15,092 bases of DNA from NCBI GenBank assembly GCA_021817355.1, contig JAKAVI010000358.1, positions 1 to 15,092 on the forward strand, given 5' to 3'. Position 1 is the stretch's first letter. Each line of letters opens with the position of its first letter. This stretch comes from Pseudomonadota bacterium. GTDB taxonomy: Bacteria > Pseudomonadota > Alphaproteobacteria > Micropepsales > Micropepsaceae. The translations under genes and the position numbers were made by a program. The notes beneath the pieces were generated by a model that saw only the letters and a program-made list of their open reading frames with translations, searched no databases and was not told the origin of the DNA. This document shows, piece after piece, positions 9,270 through 15,092 of this stretch.

Positions 9270-10373
9270 TCACAAAGTGTGCCAGGTAAGTCCTGTCGCG
9301 CCTGGCGGTAACGTCGCTTCATAAACGCCACGCGCGACGGCACGCGAAAGGACGTCTGCAGCAATAGCGCCCAGACGTGCCACCGTGAATTCCGGAACGG
9401 AGCCTTTGAGTTTTTGCTTCGCAGTAGAAAGTCCGAATACCACGTCGCCGTCAAAAGGTGAATGGATGGGGCGGATCGCCCGTGCGAGACCGTCCTGGGC
9501 CATCATTGTAACCCTCTTCATTTGATCAATGTTCAGATCGACGTCTGTTGCCACGCAAGCAATCGTGGTATTTTTTAGTGGCCCAGGATGAGCCTTTATC
9601 CGTCCCCAATCTTCTGTCCCCACGCGCTTGTCGGAGGGACCAAGACCGCCGAATTCATTTCCGATTTCGAACGGACCAGCCCAGAAGTTCTTGGTTCCTG
9701 GCACTAAGGTAGACCCCAAGCTATTGACGGCAACAATCGCCCCCACTGTCATACCATCAGTCGTCACGAAGGAGGCCGATCCTAACCCGCCCTTAATGCC
9801 GCCGGACTCCGCACCATAACCCGCACCAGCTGTGCCCAGTTTGAAGTCCAGCGACGTATGTGAAACCGCTTCAAGGCCAAGATCGCGATATGGAGGATGT
9901 AGACCCCAGTTCTTGTCGCCGCGATTGGCAAGATCATAAAGAATTGCGGCCGGAACCACTGGCGAGGGTGGCACACCTGGTGGCGCAAACGCGGCAAATC
10001 CCCGTCCGTGCGCGCCAAGCCATGTGGCAACACCGTCCGCCGCTGCTAGCCCGTAAACAGATCCACCCGACAACACAACTGCATCAACGGAGTGCACCAA
10101 ATTCCACGAATTGAGAGCTTGAGTTTCTCGCGTTCCGGGGCCGCCACCCCGCACGTCAGCGGAGCATGTTGCACGTCCTTCGGGCAGGATCACGCTGACG
10201 CCGGTGCGAACCTTTGGATCGGCGGCTTGGCCGACTGTTAGTCCTGGTACATCGGTGATAAGATTTCGTTTGCCTGGACCACCAAGCTTTTCACCTGCAA
10301 AGGCGAAGCGTGGTGCATAGGCAAGCGCTACAGCACCGGACGTTAATGAAGCAAGCAAAACTCGGCGGTTCAT
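9270..10373 (-). CDS. P1 family peptidase (NylC/DmpA-type N-terminal nucleophile hydrolase), exported
   Basis: An amide hydrolase of the P1 family, which includes the D-aminopeptidase DmpA, the beta-peptidase BapA and the nylon oligomer hydrolase NylC. These precursors cut themselves to expose an N-terminal Ser or Thr nucleophile. Here KNTTIACVATDVDL places the cut between Asn268 and Thr269, the Asn/Thr form seen in NylC rather than the Gly/Ser form of DmpA. Other family features are LITDVPGLTVGQA, the VLSGGSVYGLAAADGV loop, and EIGNEFGGLG. The protein (367 residues from this start) opens with MNRRVLLASLTSG and a hydrophobic run to AFA at about 26, a twin-arginine-like leader, so it probably acts in the periplasm. 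ATG 10373 is six bases behind GGAGG; an ATG at 10415 would add 14 residues ahead of the leader. It heads a three-gene operon with the DUF3311-like protein and the symporter. Confidence 0.93.
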   Translation of the reverse strand: MNRRVLLASLTSGAVALAYAPRFAFAGEKLGGPGKRNLITDVPGLTVGQAADPKVRTGVSVILPEGRATCSADVRGGGPGTRETQALNSWNLVHSVDAVVLSGGSVYGLAAADGVATWLGAHGRGFAAFAPPGVPPSPVVPAAILYDLANRGDKNWGLHPPYRDLGLEAVSHTSLDFKLGTAGAGYGAESGGIKGGLGSASFVTTDGMTVGAIVAVNSLGSTLVPGTKNFWAGPFEIGNEFGGLGPSDKRVGTEDWGRIKAHPGPLKNTTIACVATDVDLNIDQMKRVTMMAQDGLARAIRPIHSPFDGDVVFGLSTAKQKLKGSVPEFTVARLGAIAADVLSRAVARGVYEATLPPGATGLTWHTL

Positions 10374-10659
10374 ACCCCACCTCCCCCAACACAGTCCCAT
10401 GAGAAACGCTAACATTCATTCTGTCTGCCTGCAATGTAAAGTCCCTCAGATCATGAGTAACTGCTACGTGTTCACGCGCTTTGTGATTGACGCAGGATAA
10501 AAGGTGCGGCTGGTGACAAGACGAGCTGATTTTATTGGAACCGACTGATGCGGGTGGCTTTGATGAAAGGCACGTTAGCCATTACAGCCAAACCAATGCC
10601 ACGCTTACTGCTCGATAGCGTCGTCAATCGAAGATGGGCGCCAGGCCTATAAAGTGGCC

Positions 10660-10851
10660 TTAGTGCAATGCGAGGTTCTGCTTGTGGTGGTTTGTAAAAT
10701 GGCTGCCTACTGTGAAAATAATGATAAGAGTTCCGGTCGACGCGACGAGCAGGTATCGTTCTGACAAGGCTTTTCTAAGCTCTATGACGTTATTCCCTAC
10801 AACAGTTGAATGCGCATAGAGATAAGTCTGGTCAATTTCGAGCCTGTTCAT
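10660..10851 (-). CDS. Possible small membrane protein, unrecognised
   Basis: A 63-residue frame starting at ATG 10851 with GAGG eight bases upstream. The first half is polar and likely helical; the second half has one hydrophobic segment, YLLVASTGTLIIIFTVG, then a short polar tail with two histidines. It starts inside the last bases of the truncated AbiEii reading frame and is lower in GC than the AbiE genes. I do not recognise a family. It could be a genuine single-pass membrane protein exposed by the deletion that cut the toxin gene, or a chance frame. Confidence 0.3.
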   Translation of the reverse strand: MNRLEIDQTYLYAHSTVVGNNVIELRKALSERYLLVASTGTLIIIFTVGSHFTNHHKQNLALH

Positions 10852-11020
10852 GGCCAGGTCCTCGGCCTTCATCAGAGATTGCTGATCGGGCAAGCGCGAG
10901 CTCGTAATGCTCGAAGGGCGTGCCCGCGAGCATCCATCCGAGGACATAGTCCTTCTCAACGACGTGTGGCGTGACGGACGTCTGCTGGGAGATTGCGAGG
11001 ATTTCGCGCTTTTCGATCAT
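10832..11020 (-). pseudogene. Truncated AbiEii-type nucleotidyltransferase toxin
   Basis: The start is typical of AbiEii toxins of type IV toxin-antitoxin systems: MIEKREIL, followed by VTPHVVEKDYVLGWMLAG. Resemblance ends after about 38 residues (near HYELA), and the frame then runs through about 24 unrelated residues to a stop. The nucleotidyltransferase core that should follow, with the GGT-type and D-x-D metal motifs and the rest of a protein of roughly 300 residues, is missing, so the toxin is dead. Its ATG overlaps the antitoxin stop by four bases (ATGA), which is the normal abiE operon arrangement. The junction near 10900 marks a deletion or insertion scar. Confidence 0.78.
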
Positions 11021-11826
11021 GTCGTTCCCTCGCGAGCCCGGCGTTGGGGCACGCGCAGCCGCCACTTTGTCACCACATGGGACCCATCCTGGGCAGGGTC
11101 GAGCTTCGCATGGCCGCCACTGAGGTTGTGTTTGCAAAGGCAGGTGAGATCAGCACCGTCGGGCAATCGCTCAGCCAGAAAACCGAGGCGCTTGAAGACG
11201 GCGCCGTTGCCGAGACGCACCGCGTACTCAATGAGCTTCTTGTCGTCGCGATCGCCTCGCCGCAGATAAGCGGCAAGGCAATCGGCTACGTGCTGGATGC
11301 CGCCTCCGAGCGCGGGGTCATCCAGCATGTCGATGACCGTGCGGTGCACGTCGGATACGGGGACGCGGGTCTGATGGCGCCAGACGCTCTTCATGCCGAA
11401 GAGCTTCGGTTCGTCGATGTGCTTCAAGGAAAACAGCGCGCCGTGTCGCTCCTGTCGCTTCTGACGCACGGCCTGTGCCGTCATCACCACGATGTCCTTG
11501 AAGATTTGCTCGGTGAGATCCCAATGCTCGGCCGCCGTGTGCCCGCCGATATATGCCGGCGCGAAGAGCGCTGGGACGAGAACCCAGGGATCGTCAAGGA
11601 CGCGGTCGGATCCCATCGTATCGATCGACGCTGCGACATAGGCTCCCCGGCCGACCCGTCTCAGCCAACCCTGCTCGGTCCAGCGTGAAAGGCGCTGGGC
11701 GGCCGCGGTGCGGTCGAGTTGCAGAGTGCTGGCGACGTCATCCACGTGGATCACGTCTCCCGCTGCGGATAGGACGCGGACGAGCTGTGCTCGACCTTGG
11801 GGAAGATGGGGTGCGCCTTGTTCCAT
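11017..11826 (-). CDS. AbiEi-type antitoxin / transcriptional autoregulator
   Basis: The antitoxin and DNA-binding partner of AbiEii toxins in type IV toxin-antitoxin, phage-abortive systems. Of 269 residues, about 10-65 form a winged helix-turn-helix (VDDVASTLQLDRTAAAQRLSR, then WLRRVGRGAYV). From about residue 75 the AbiEi C-terminal domain follows, with DPWVLVPALFAPAYIGGHTAAEHW and FGMKSVWRHQTRVPVSDVHRTVIDML as family-like segments. The gene is full length and unbroken, whereas its toxin is truncated, leaving an orphan antitoxin. There is no clear ribosome binding site before ATG 11826; a TATGCT -10-like hexamer lies about 12 bases ahead, so a leaderless transcript is possible. It may still act as a repressor at its own promoter or cross-talk with a related system. 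Its GC is higher than that of the catabolic island. Confidence 0.88.
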   Translation of the reverse strand: MEQGAPHLPQGRAQLVRVLSAAGDVIHVDDVASTLQLDRTAAAQRLSRWTEQGWLRRVGRGAYVAASIDTMGSDRVLDDPWVLVPALFAPAYIGGHTAAEHWDLTEQIFKDIVVMTAQAVRQKRQERHGALFSLKHIDEPKLFGMKSVWRHQTRVPVSDVHRTVIDMLDDPALGGGIQHVADCLAAYLRRGDRDDKKLIEYAVRLGNGAVFKRLGFLAERLPDGADLTCLCKHNLSGGHAKLDPAQDGSHVVTKWRLRVPQRRAREGTT

Positions 11827-11827
11827 G

Positions 11828-11841
11828 TGCTACAATTAGCA
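11828..11841 (-). promoter_or_regulatory. Candidate AbiEi operator
   Basis: TGCTA (11828-11832) and TAGCA (11837-11841) form an inverted repeat with a CAAT spacer directly before the antitoxin ATG, overlapping the TATGCT -10-like hexamer. AbiEi proteins are known to repress their own promoters through inverted repeats. A second perfect palindrome, CAGCCGGCTG, lies at 11871-11880. The arms are short, so this is tentative. Confidence 0.35.
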
Positions 11842-11905
11842 TAAAGTGCGAAGTTCTGCGGAGAGAATAACAGCCGGCTGTCGATGTGTGCATTGCTCTG
11901 TCATC

Positions 11906-12000
11906 GACATAAAAATGCCTGCCCATAAAAATGCCGAGCCAGCCCGGACAGTGGCTGTTTTCAAACAATTTTCCGGTACTTAGCTCGGCATAATTTTGTC
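11906..12000 (+). repeat. Cluster of direct and inverted repeats, probable mobile-element end
   Basis: CATAAAAATGCC occurs twice in direct orientation (11908-11919 and 11924-11935, 16-base period). ATGCCGAG (11931-11938) is inverted as CTCGGCAT (11984-11991). The outer blocks GACATAAAAATGCC (11906-11919) and GGCATAATTTTGTC (11987-12000) match as inverted repeats at 11 of 14 positions. The cluster sits 39 bases before the start of the broken tyrosine recombinase. It may be the recombinase recognition site or element end; repeated boxes of this kind also occur at IS21-family tips, so a remnant of that type is the alternative. Confidence 0.6.
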
Positions 12001-12038
12001 ATCCTACTCCCCTCGCAATCGATGCAGAGGAGGAAGAG

Positions 12039-12720
12039 GTGACCTTGGAAGTGTTTTTTAAATCGCAGCCGGCTTCTTCGCAGATTGAAGTCAGGGGCAT
12101 TCGCAGATGTTTTGGACCTGTACACTGACAAGCTTCGACAAGGGGCTACTCGGAAGAGTATGCGGCTCAAGCGTTCCGCCTGATCAAGCGTTTCAGTCAG
12201 TGGCTCACCGGCCATGGTTTGCGCCCCAGGGATATCGACGAGCGGTTGGTTGCCCGGTTCTTTCGGAGCCGCGCGCAATGCCAAGTACAAACCAGCGTTG
12301 ACCGTTCCGCGATGAGAAGGCTGTTGGCGATACTGCGTGAGGCCGGAGTCATCGGGCTGCCTTTACCCCCTTCGCTCTACGCGGTTGAACAACTGCTATG
12401 CAGATTACCAAGGATACATGCAGCGCAAGCTTGGTGTCAGTCCAGCCACGACAGTAGCCTATTCCAGCTACTTGCGCCCGTTTCTGCGCTCGCTAGCGCT
12501 CAACTGCATCGCCGACATCGCGTGGATAACGGCCTCCGATTCCATCCGCTATATCGAAGAGCATGCAGGCGACGGCAGCCCTACTACGGCCGTGGCCTTC
12601 TGTTCGCGGCTCCGTTCGTTTCTGCGGTATCTCAGCGCCGAAGGCCTGGTTACCGAAGACCTCTCTGCCTACGTTCCTTTGGTCAAGGTCCCAAAAGCCT
12701 TGGGGCGAAGCAAATGGGGG
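12039..12720 (+). pseudogene. Broken tyrosine recombinase/integrase (N-terminal part)
   Basis: Remains of a site-specific tyrosine recombinase like those carried by integrase-driven transposons. A GTG at 12039 stands five bases behind AGGAGG (12028-12033). The protein then needs three frames: a shift at the T6 run (12054-12059), then GAFADVLDLYTDKLRQGA; a shift near 12140-12153, then EEYAAQAFRLIKRFSQWL, RPRDIDERLVARFF and AMRRLLAILREAGVI; and a shift near 12396-12400, then DYQGYMQRKLGVSPATTVAY and FCSRLRSFLRYLSAEGLV. These are the SAM-like core-binding segments of the family. Resemblance fades after VPLVKVPK near 12700, and the catalytic domain with its R-H-R-Y residues is absent. The gene is both frameshifted and truncated, so it cannot be active. 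Confidence 0.82.
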
Positions 12721-12726
12721 CGCGTA

Positions 12727-12743
12727 GTGCGGAAAATCCGCAC
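12727..12743. repeat. Perfect short hairpin
   Basis: GTGCGGA (12727-12733) and TCCGCAC (12737-12743) form a perfect seven-base stem with an AAA loop. It lies just where the resemblance to the recombinase ends and could mark a junction. No T tract follows, so it is not a typical terminator. Confidence 0.4.
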
Positions 12744-12960
12744 GCTGCGCGCGACGAGGAGGGGGCTGGAAACGTGGCGACGCCGAGGTATTTCGGCCGA
12801 GCCGGCGCGCCAGTCCTCGACCCTACCAATCGGAACCCCCGCCATTCAGGACGGGGAGGATGTCAGGAGGTTTATTGCTGTCGATTACGGTACACGCGGC
12901 GTGATCTGCAATAGCATTGGAACCGGTGCTATCGTCACGCCGGTGAGCCGCGTGGTGCTT

Positions 12961-13303
12961 TAAAATCTTTATCAGAAAGCGCGAGTTATCCAGATTAACG
13001 TGACGAATAAGCCGGTGCCGAGGGGAATTTCCGCGTCATTACTGGGCATGTCGTTCCAGTGCATCGCGGAGCCAGCGAAGGTTTGGAGATGGAGCGAGTT
13101 TTGTCGCAGGTGTGAAGCATGTCACTTCTGTTCGGAGCGACCGTGTGGAGGGAGGCAAAGCGCAGGTTCGGGCATCGGAGCGCAAAGTGTGCCATGTTGC
13201 TCAACCGCGCGAGGTCCTAGCGGGACACCCGTCCTGGCCAAACGCGCATGGCATAGGTCGCAACTGTCGAGACTGGTTCGCAGCCTTATCGCTTGGCAAG
13301 CCT
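12961..13303. other. Gap between the recombinase remnant and the nucleotidyltransferase gene
   Basis: I find no supportable gene in these bases. Frames are open on both strands for 60-110 residues, but none shows a known motif or a good start. Just before the gap, CACGCGGC (12893-12900) is inverted as GCCGCGTG (12947-12954). The AT-rich promoter of the next gene begins at its right end. It may be leftover mobile-element sequence. Confidence 0.45.
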
Positions 13304-13333
13304 TTGACAATTATTCATATTATACTATATAAT
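13304..13333 (+). promoter_or_regulatory. Consensus sigma-70-type promoter of the nucleotidyltransferase gene
   Basis: TTGACA (13304-13309) and TATAAT (13328-13333) both match consensus perfectly, with an 18-base spacer. An alternative -10, TATACT, is at 13321-13326. The start codon lies about 75 bases downstream. So strong a promoter is unusual in this window and is probably held in check by the palindrome that covers its -10. Confidence 0.75.
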
Positions 13334-13347
13334 CGAATATAGTATAA
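13320..13347 (+). promoter_or_regulatory. Perfect palindrome over the -10, likely operator
   Basis: TTATACTATAT (13320-13330) and ATATAGTATAA (13337-13347) are perfect inverted repeats of 11 bases around AATCGA. They overlap the TATAAT -10 hexamer and the expected transcription start. A repressor bound here would block RNA polymerase, as in many toxin-antitoxin and phage operators. No intact regulator is encoded next to it; the frameshifted helix-turn-helix gene at the far end of the locus may have been one. Confidence 0.7.
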
Positions 13348-13408
13348 CAATTCACCATGCGTACTGGATATACTGGTTTGGTGAAAATAATATAATTAGG
13401 TATCCGCT

Positions 13409-14545
13409 ATGCGTTTGCCCCAGCCTGTCGATATCGCCTTCCAGACACTCTATTCAGAGCTTGTCCAGCGCAGTCTCGACGAAAGCTTCACTTCCGAATT
13501 TTCCACGCGGGGCAGATTCGTGCCGGTCGAGGTCAAGGGTAGAAAATACTGGTACTTCGACGCGCCTAAACCTCAAGGCCGCGGCCAGGATCGCCGCTAC
13601 GTTGGTCCTGTGAATGATCCGGAAATCACCAGGCGGGTCGAAGCCTTCAAGGATCTCAAGGTCAACCTTAAGGGGCGTCGCCTTTTGGTCTCCACGCTGA
13701 TCCGTGAGGCCCATCTGCCGCGTCCGCTACGGATGAGCGGGCAAGTGGTAGAGGAAATGGCCAGAGCTGGGTTCTTCCGCTTACGCGGCGTGCTCATCGG
13801 CACGGTTGCCTATCAATGTTATTCCGCCGTACTCGGCAGACGCCTTGACGCGGCGGCGATGCAGACCGGTGATGCGGACTTTGCGCAATTCCATCAGATC
13901 TCAGTGGCGATCAGGGATTCCATGCCGCCCATGCTTGAAGTGCTGCGACGGGTCGACCCGAGTTTTCGCGAGGTACCGAGCCATGCTGGTGGCAGGGATA
14001 TTGCCAAATTCGTATCGCGGGACAACTTCAAGGTGGAGTTTCTCACACCCAACCAGTGGTCTGACGACCAGGAGGGCAGGGCCGTGCCCATGCCCGCATT
14101 GGGAGGAGCGGCGGCATTTCCGCTTCGCTTCCTCGATTACTTAATCTACGAGCCCATCCGTGCAGTGCTATTGCATGGAGCGGCCGTGCCGGTCCTCATT
14201 CCTAAGCCGGAGCGCTATGCCGTTCACAAGCTCATTGTTGCAACGCGCCGCCCTTTGAGCGGCGATGCGGCCGCCAAAAGTCCTAAGGACCGGCTGCAGG
14301 CTCGGTCGATTATCGAAGCGATGATCGCAAATCGTCAACATGCAGATCTTGCTTCTGCCTTCACTGAAGCATGGGGGCGTGGAGAGCATTGGCGCGACGC
14401 GATCCGCACCAGCGTCGCGACCTACGACAACAATGTTCAGAGCGAGCTTCGGGCAGCACTCGCGAAGGGCGTGACCGAACTTGGATTAGACCTGGCCGCT
14501 TACGATCTTGCCGAAAGTAGCAGCCAAAGACGCCGTGGTATCTGA
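13409..14545 (+). CDS. GSU2403-type nucleotidyltransferase-fold protein
   Basis: A 378-residue protein resembling the GSU2403 family of stand-alone nucleotidyltransferase-fold proteins, distant relatives of AbiEii-like toxins. The core runs from about residue 120: FFRLRGVLIGTVAYQCYSAVLG, then MQTGDADFAQ with the metal-binding pair Asp155 and Asp157, KVEFLTP (208-214) with a possible third acidic residue Glu210, and later RYAVHKLIVATRR (269-281) with Lys274. The N-terminal part (FVPVEVKGRKYWYFD) is typical of the same family. The motifs appear intact, so it may transfer nucleotides to RNA or protein, but the substrate of this family is not established. It starts at ATG 13409 with a weak AGG about nine bases before. 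It has its own strong promoter and operator and sits beside a dead AbiE locus and a broken recombinase, which points to a defence or mobile-element setting. No obvious partner antitoxin is adjacent. Confidence 0.8.
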   Translation: MRLPQPVDIAFQTLYSELVQRSLDESFTSEFSTRGRFVPVEVKGRKYWYFDAPKPQGRGQDRRYVGPVNDPEITRRVEAFKDLKVNLKGRRLLVSTLIREAHLPRPLRMSGQVVEEMARAGFFRLRGVLIGTVAYQCYSAVLGRRLDAAAMQTGDADFAQFHQISVAIRDSMPPMLEVLRRVDPSFREVPSHAGGRDIAKFVSRDNFKVEFLTPNQWSDDQEGRAVPMPALGGAAAFPLRFLDYLIYEPIRAVLLHGAAVPVLIPKPERYAVHKLIVATRRPLSGDAAAKSPKDRLQARSIIEAMIANRQHADLASAFTEAWGRGEHWRDAIRTSVATYDNNVQSELRAALAKGVTELGLDLAAYDLAESSSQRRRGI

Positions 14546-14563
14546 TCCTGAATGATTTACGGA

Positions 14564-14731
14564 TTACCGATCTGGCGATTGCCCTTTTTTCGATTTCCTG
14601 CCGCTGGAACCGCCACGATCCGCCGACCTTGAAGCCAGGACTCTTATCTGCCGACGCGAGCTTGTAGGCGGTCTTCCATTGATCTTGATAAGTTCCGCCA
14701 CCTCCCGCTTCATTAGCATTTTGTCGGTCAT
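14564..14731 (-). pseudogene. Frameshifted excisionase-like helix-turn-helix protein
   Basis: A small MerR-like/HTH_17 DNA-binding protein of the excisionase type. From ATG 14731 the first frame reads MTDKMLMKREVAELIKIN (ends at 14678); the rest of the domain is in another frame from 14675: KTAYKLASADKSPGFKVGG, then SWRFQRQEIEKR. Only two bases lie between the two parts where three are expected, so one base is missing. As written, the first frame runs on to a stop at 14564 without the recognition helix region and wing. It faces the nucleotidyltransferase gene, whose stop is 18 bases away. It could once have been the excisionase of the local element or the regulator of the neighbouring promoter. 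A sequencing error is an alternative. Confidence 0.8.
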
Positions 14732-15092
14732 GCGTTCATCGCGAGTCGTGCCATACGAAGCCTACAGAGGGTACCCAAGATCCACGATGAAAATTTGAAC
14801 GGCACAAAACCACTGGGCTGAAGGGGGATTTTCGGCCCGCTTTCTGCTTCTCGGCGGCCGACCTGCGTGGCGCGGGGCCTCGGGAGATGATTGTAGCGGC
14901 CGCACTGGCGATTTGGTGCCGGTTCGGACGCAGCTCCGCGGTCGGCGGTCTGGTGTCCCGCTCGCCCTCGACACGAAAATGCCGCGTCTGGGGTCAGGAG
15001 GTGGGTGGGGAAAGCAGCTTCTTCCTGCAGGCTGCGCGCAGAACGCTCGCGAAGCGCGCTGAACAGGTCCAGCATGGCCGCGCTGATCTTCA
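14732..15092. other. Right edge, no confident gene
   Basis: A minus-strand frame enters from the right edge reading KISAAMLDLFSALRERSARS and LQEEAAFPTHLLTPDAA, which looks protein-like, and stays open to 14728, but the later part is low in complexity and rich in Arg, Pro and Gly. It could be the end of a gene that lies mostly outside the window. I cannot name a family. The block CGACACGAAAATGCC (14969-14983) resembles CGACATAAAAATGCC at 11905-11919. Confidence 0.35.

Noticed and set aside
10993..11688. Plus-strand open frame of 231 residues opposite the antitoxin gene
   Set aside because: The minus strand encodes a full AbiEi-type protein with correct coupling to AbiEii; the plus frame is a shadow in high-GC DNA.
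11906..11935. CRISPR array from the two direct repeats CATAAAAATGCC
   Set aside because: There are only two copies of 12 bases with a four-base spacer, no leader and no cas gene.
14168..14389. Minus-strand frame inside the nucleotidyltransferase gene as a possible antitoxin
   Set aside because: It has no DNA-binding motif, lies fully antisense to a supported gene and shows no ribosome binding site that stands out.

Overview
The window looks like a chromosomal or plasmid accessory region of an alphaproteobacterium, most probably a sphingomonad (Novosphingobium/Sphingobium type). The main clues are a TonB-dependent receptor with the plug start typical of sphingomonad catabolic receptors (VIVTAEKR), the general gene content, and moderately high GC with many GTG starts. 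This placement is an inference; there is no rRNA or housekeeping marker in the window.

Left and centre (about 0.8-10.4 kb) is an uptake-and-catabolism island. On the plus strand lie an outer-membrane TonB-dependent receptor followed by a terminator-like hairpin, then a tight operon of an aldehyde dehydrogenase, an SDR oxidoreductase and an M20 metallopeptidase/deacylase. Facing it on the minus strand is a three-gene operon: an exported NylC/DmpA-type P1 peptidase with a twin-arginine leader, a small DUF3311-like membrane protein, and a sodium:solute symporter. The simplest joint reading is that an amide- or peptide-like compound is taken through the outer membrane, cleaved in the periplasm, moved across the inner membrane by the symporter, trimmed by the M20 enzyme, and its carbon skeleton oxidised by the two dehydrogenases. 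The substrate cannot be read from the sequence. The two operons converge on an 840-base gap with no recognisable gene.

Right (about 10.6-15.1 kb) is a decayed mobile/defence region. It holds an intact AbiEi-type antitoxin whose AbiEii nucleotidyltransferase toxin is cut to about 40 residues, a cluster of direct and inverted repeats, a tyrosine recombinase broken by several frameshifts and lacking its catalytic domain, an intact GSU2403-type nucleotidyltransferase-fold protein with a consensus promoter embedded in a perfect palindrome, and a frameshifted excisionase-like helix-turn-helix gene facing it. The neighbouring 12.96-13.30 kb and 14.73-15.09 kb stretches and the first 720 bases hold no gene I can support.

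Points that deserve attention are the palindromic operator candidates before the receptor and the nucleotidyltransferase genes, the orphaned antitoxin, and the unusual pairing of a NylC-like peptidase with an aldehyde-oxidising operon.
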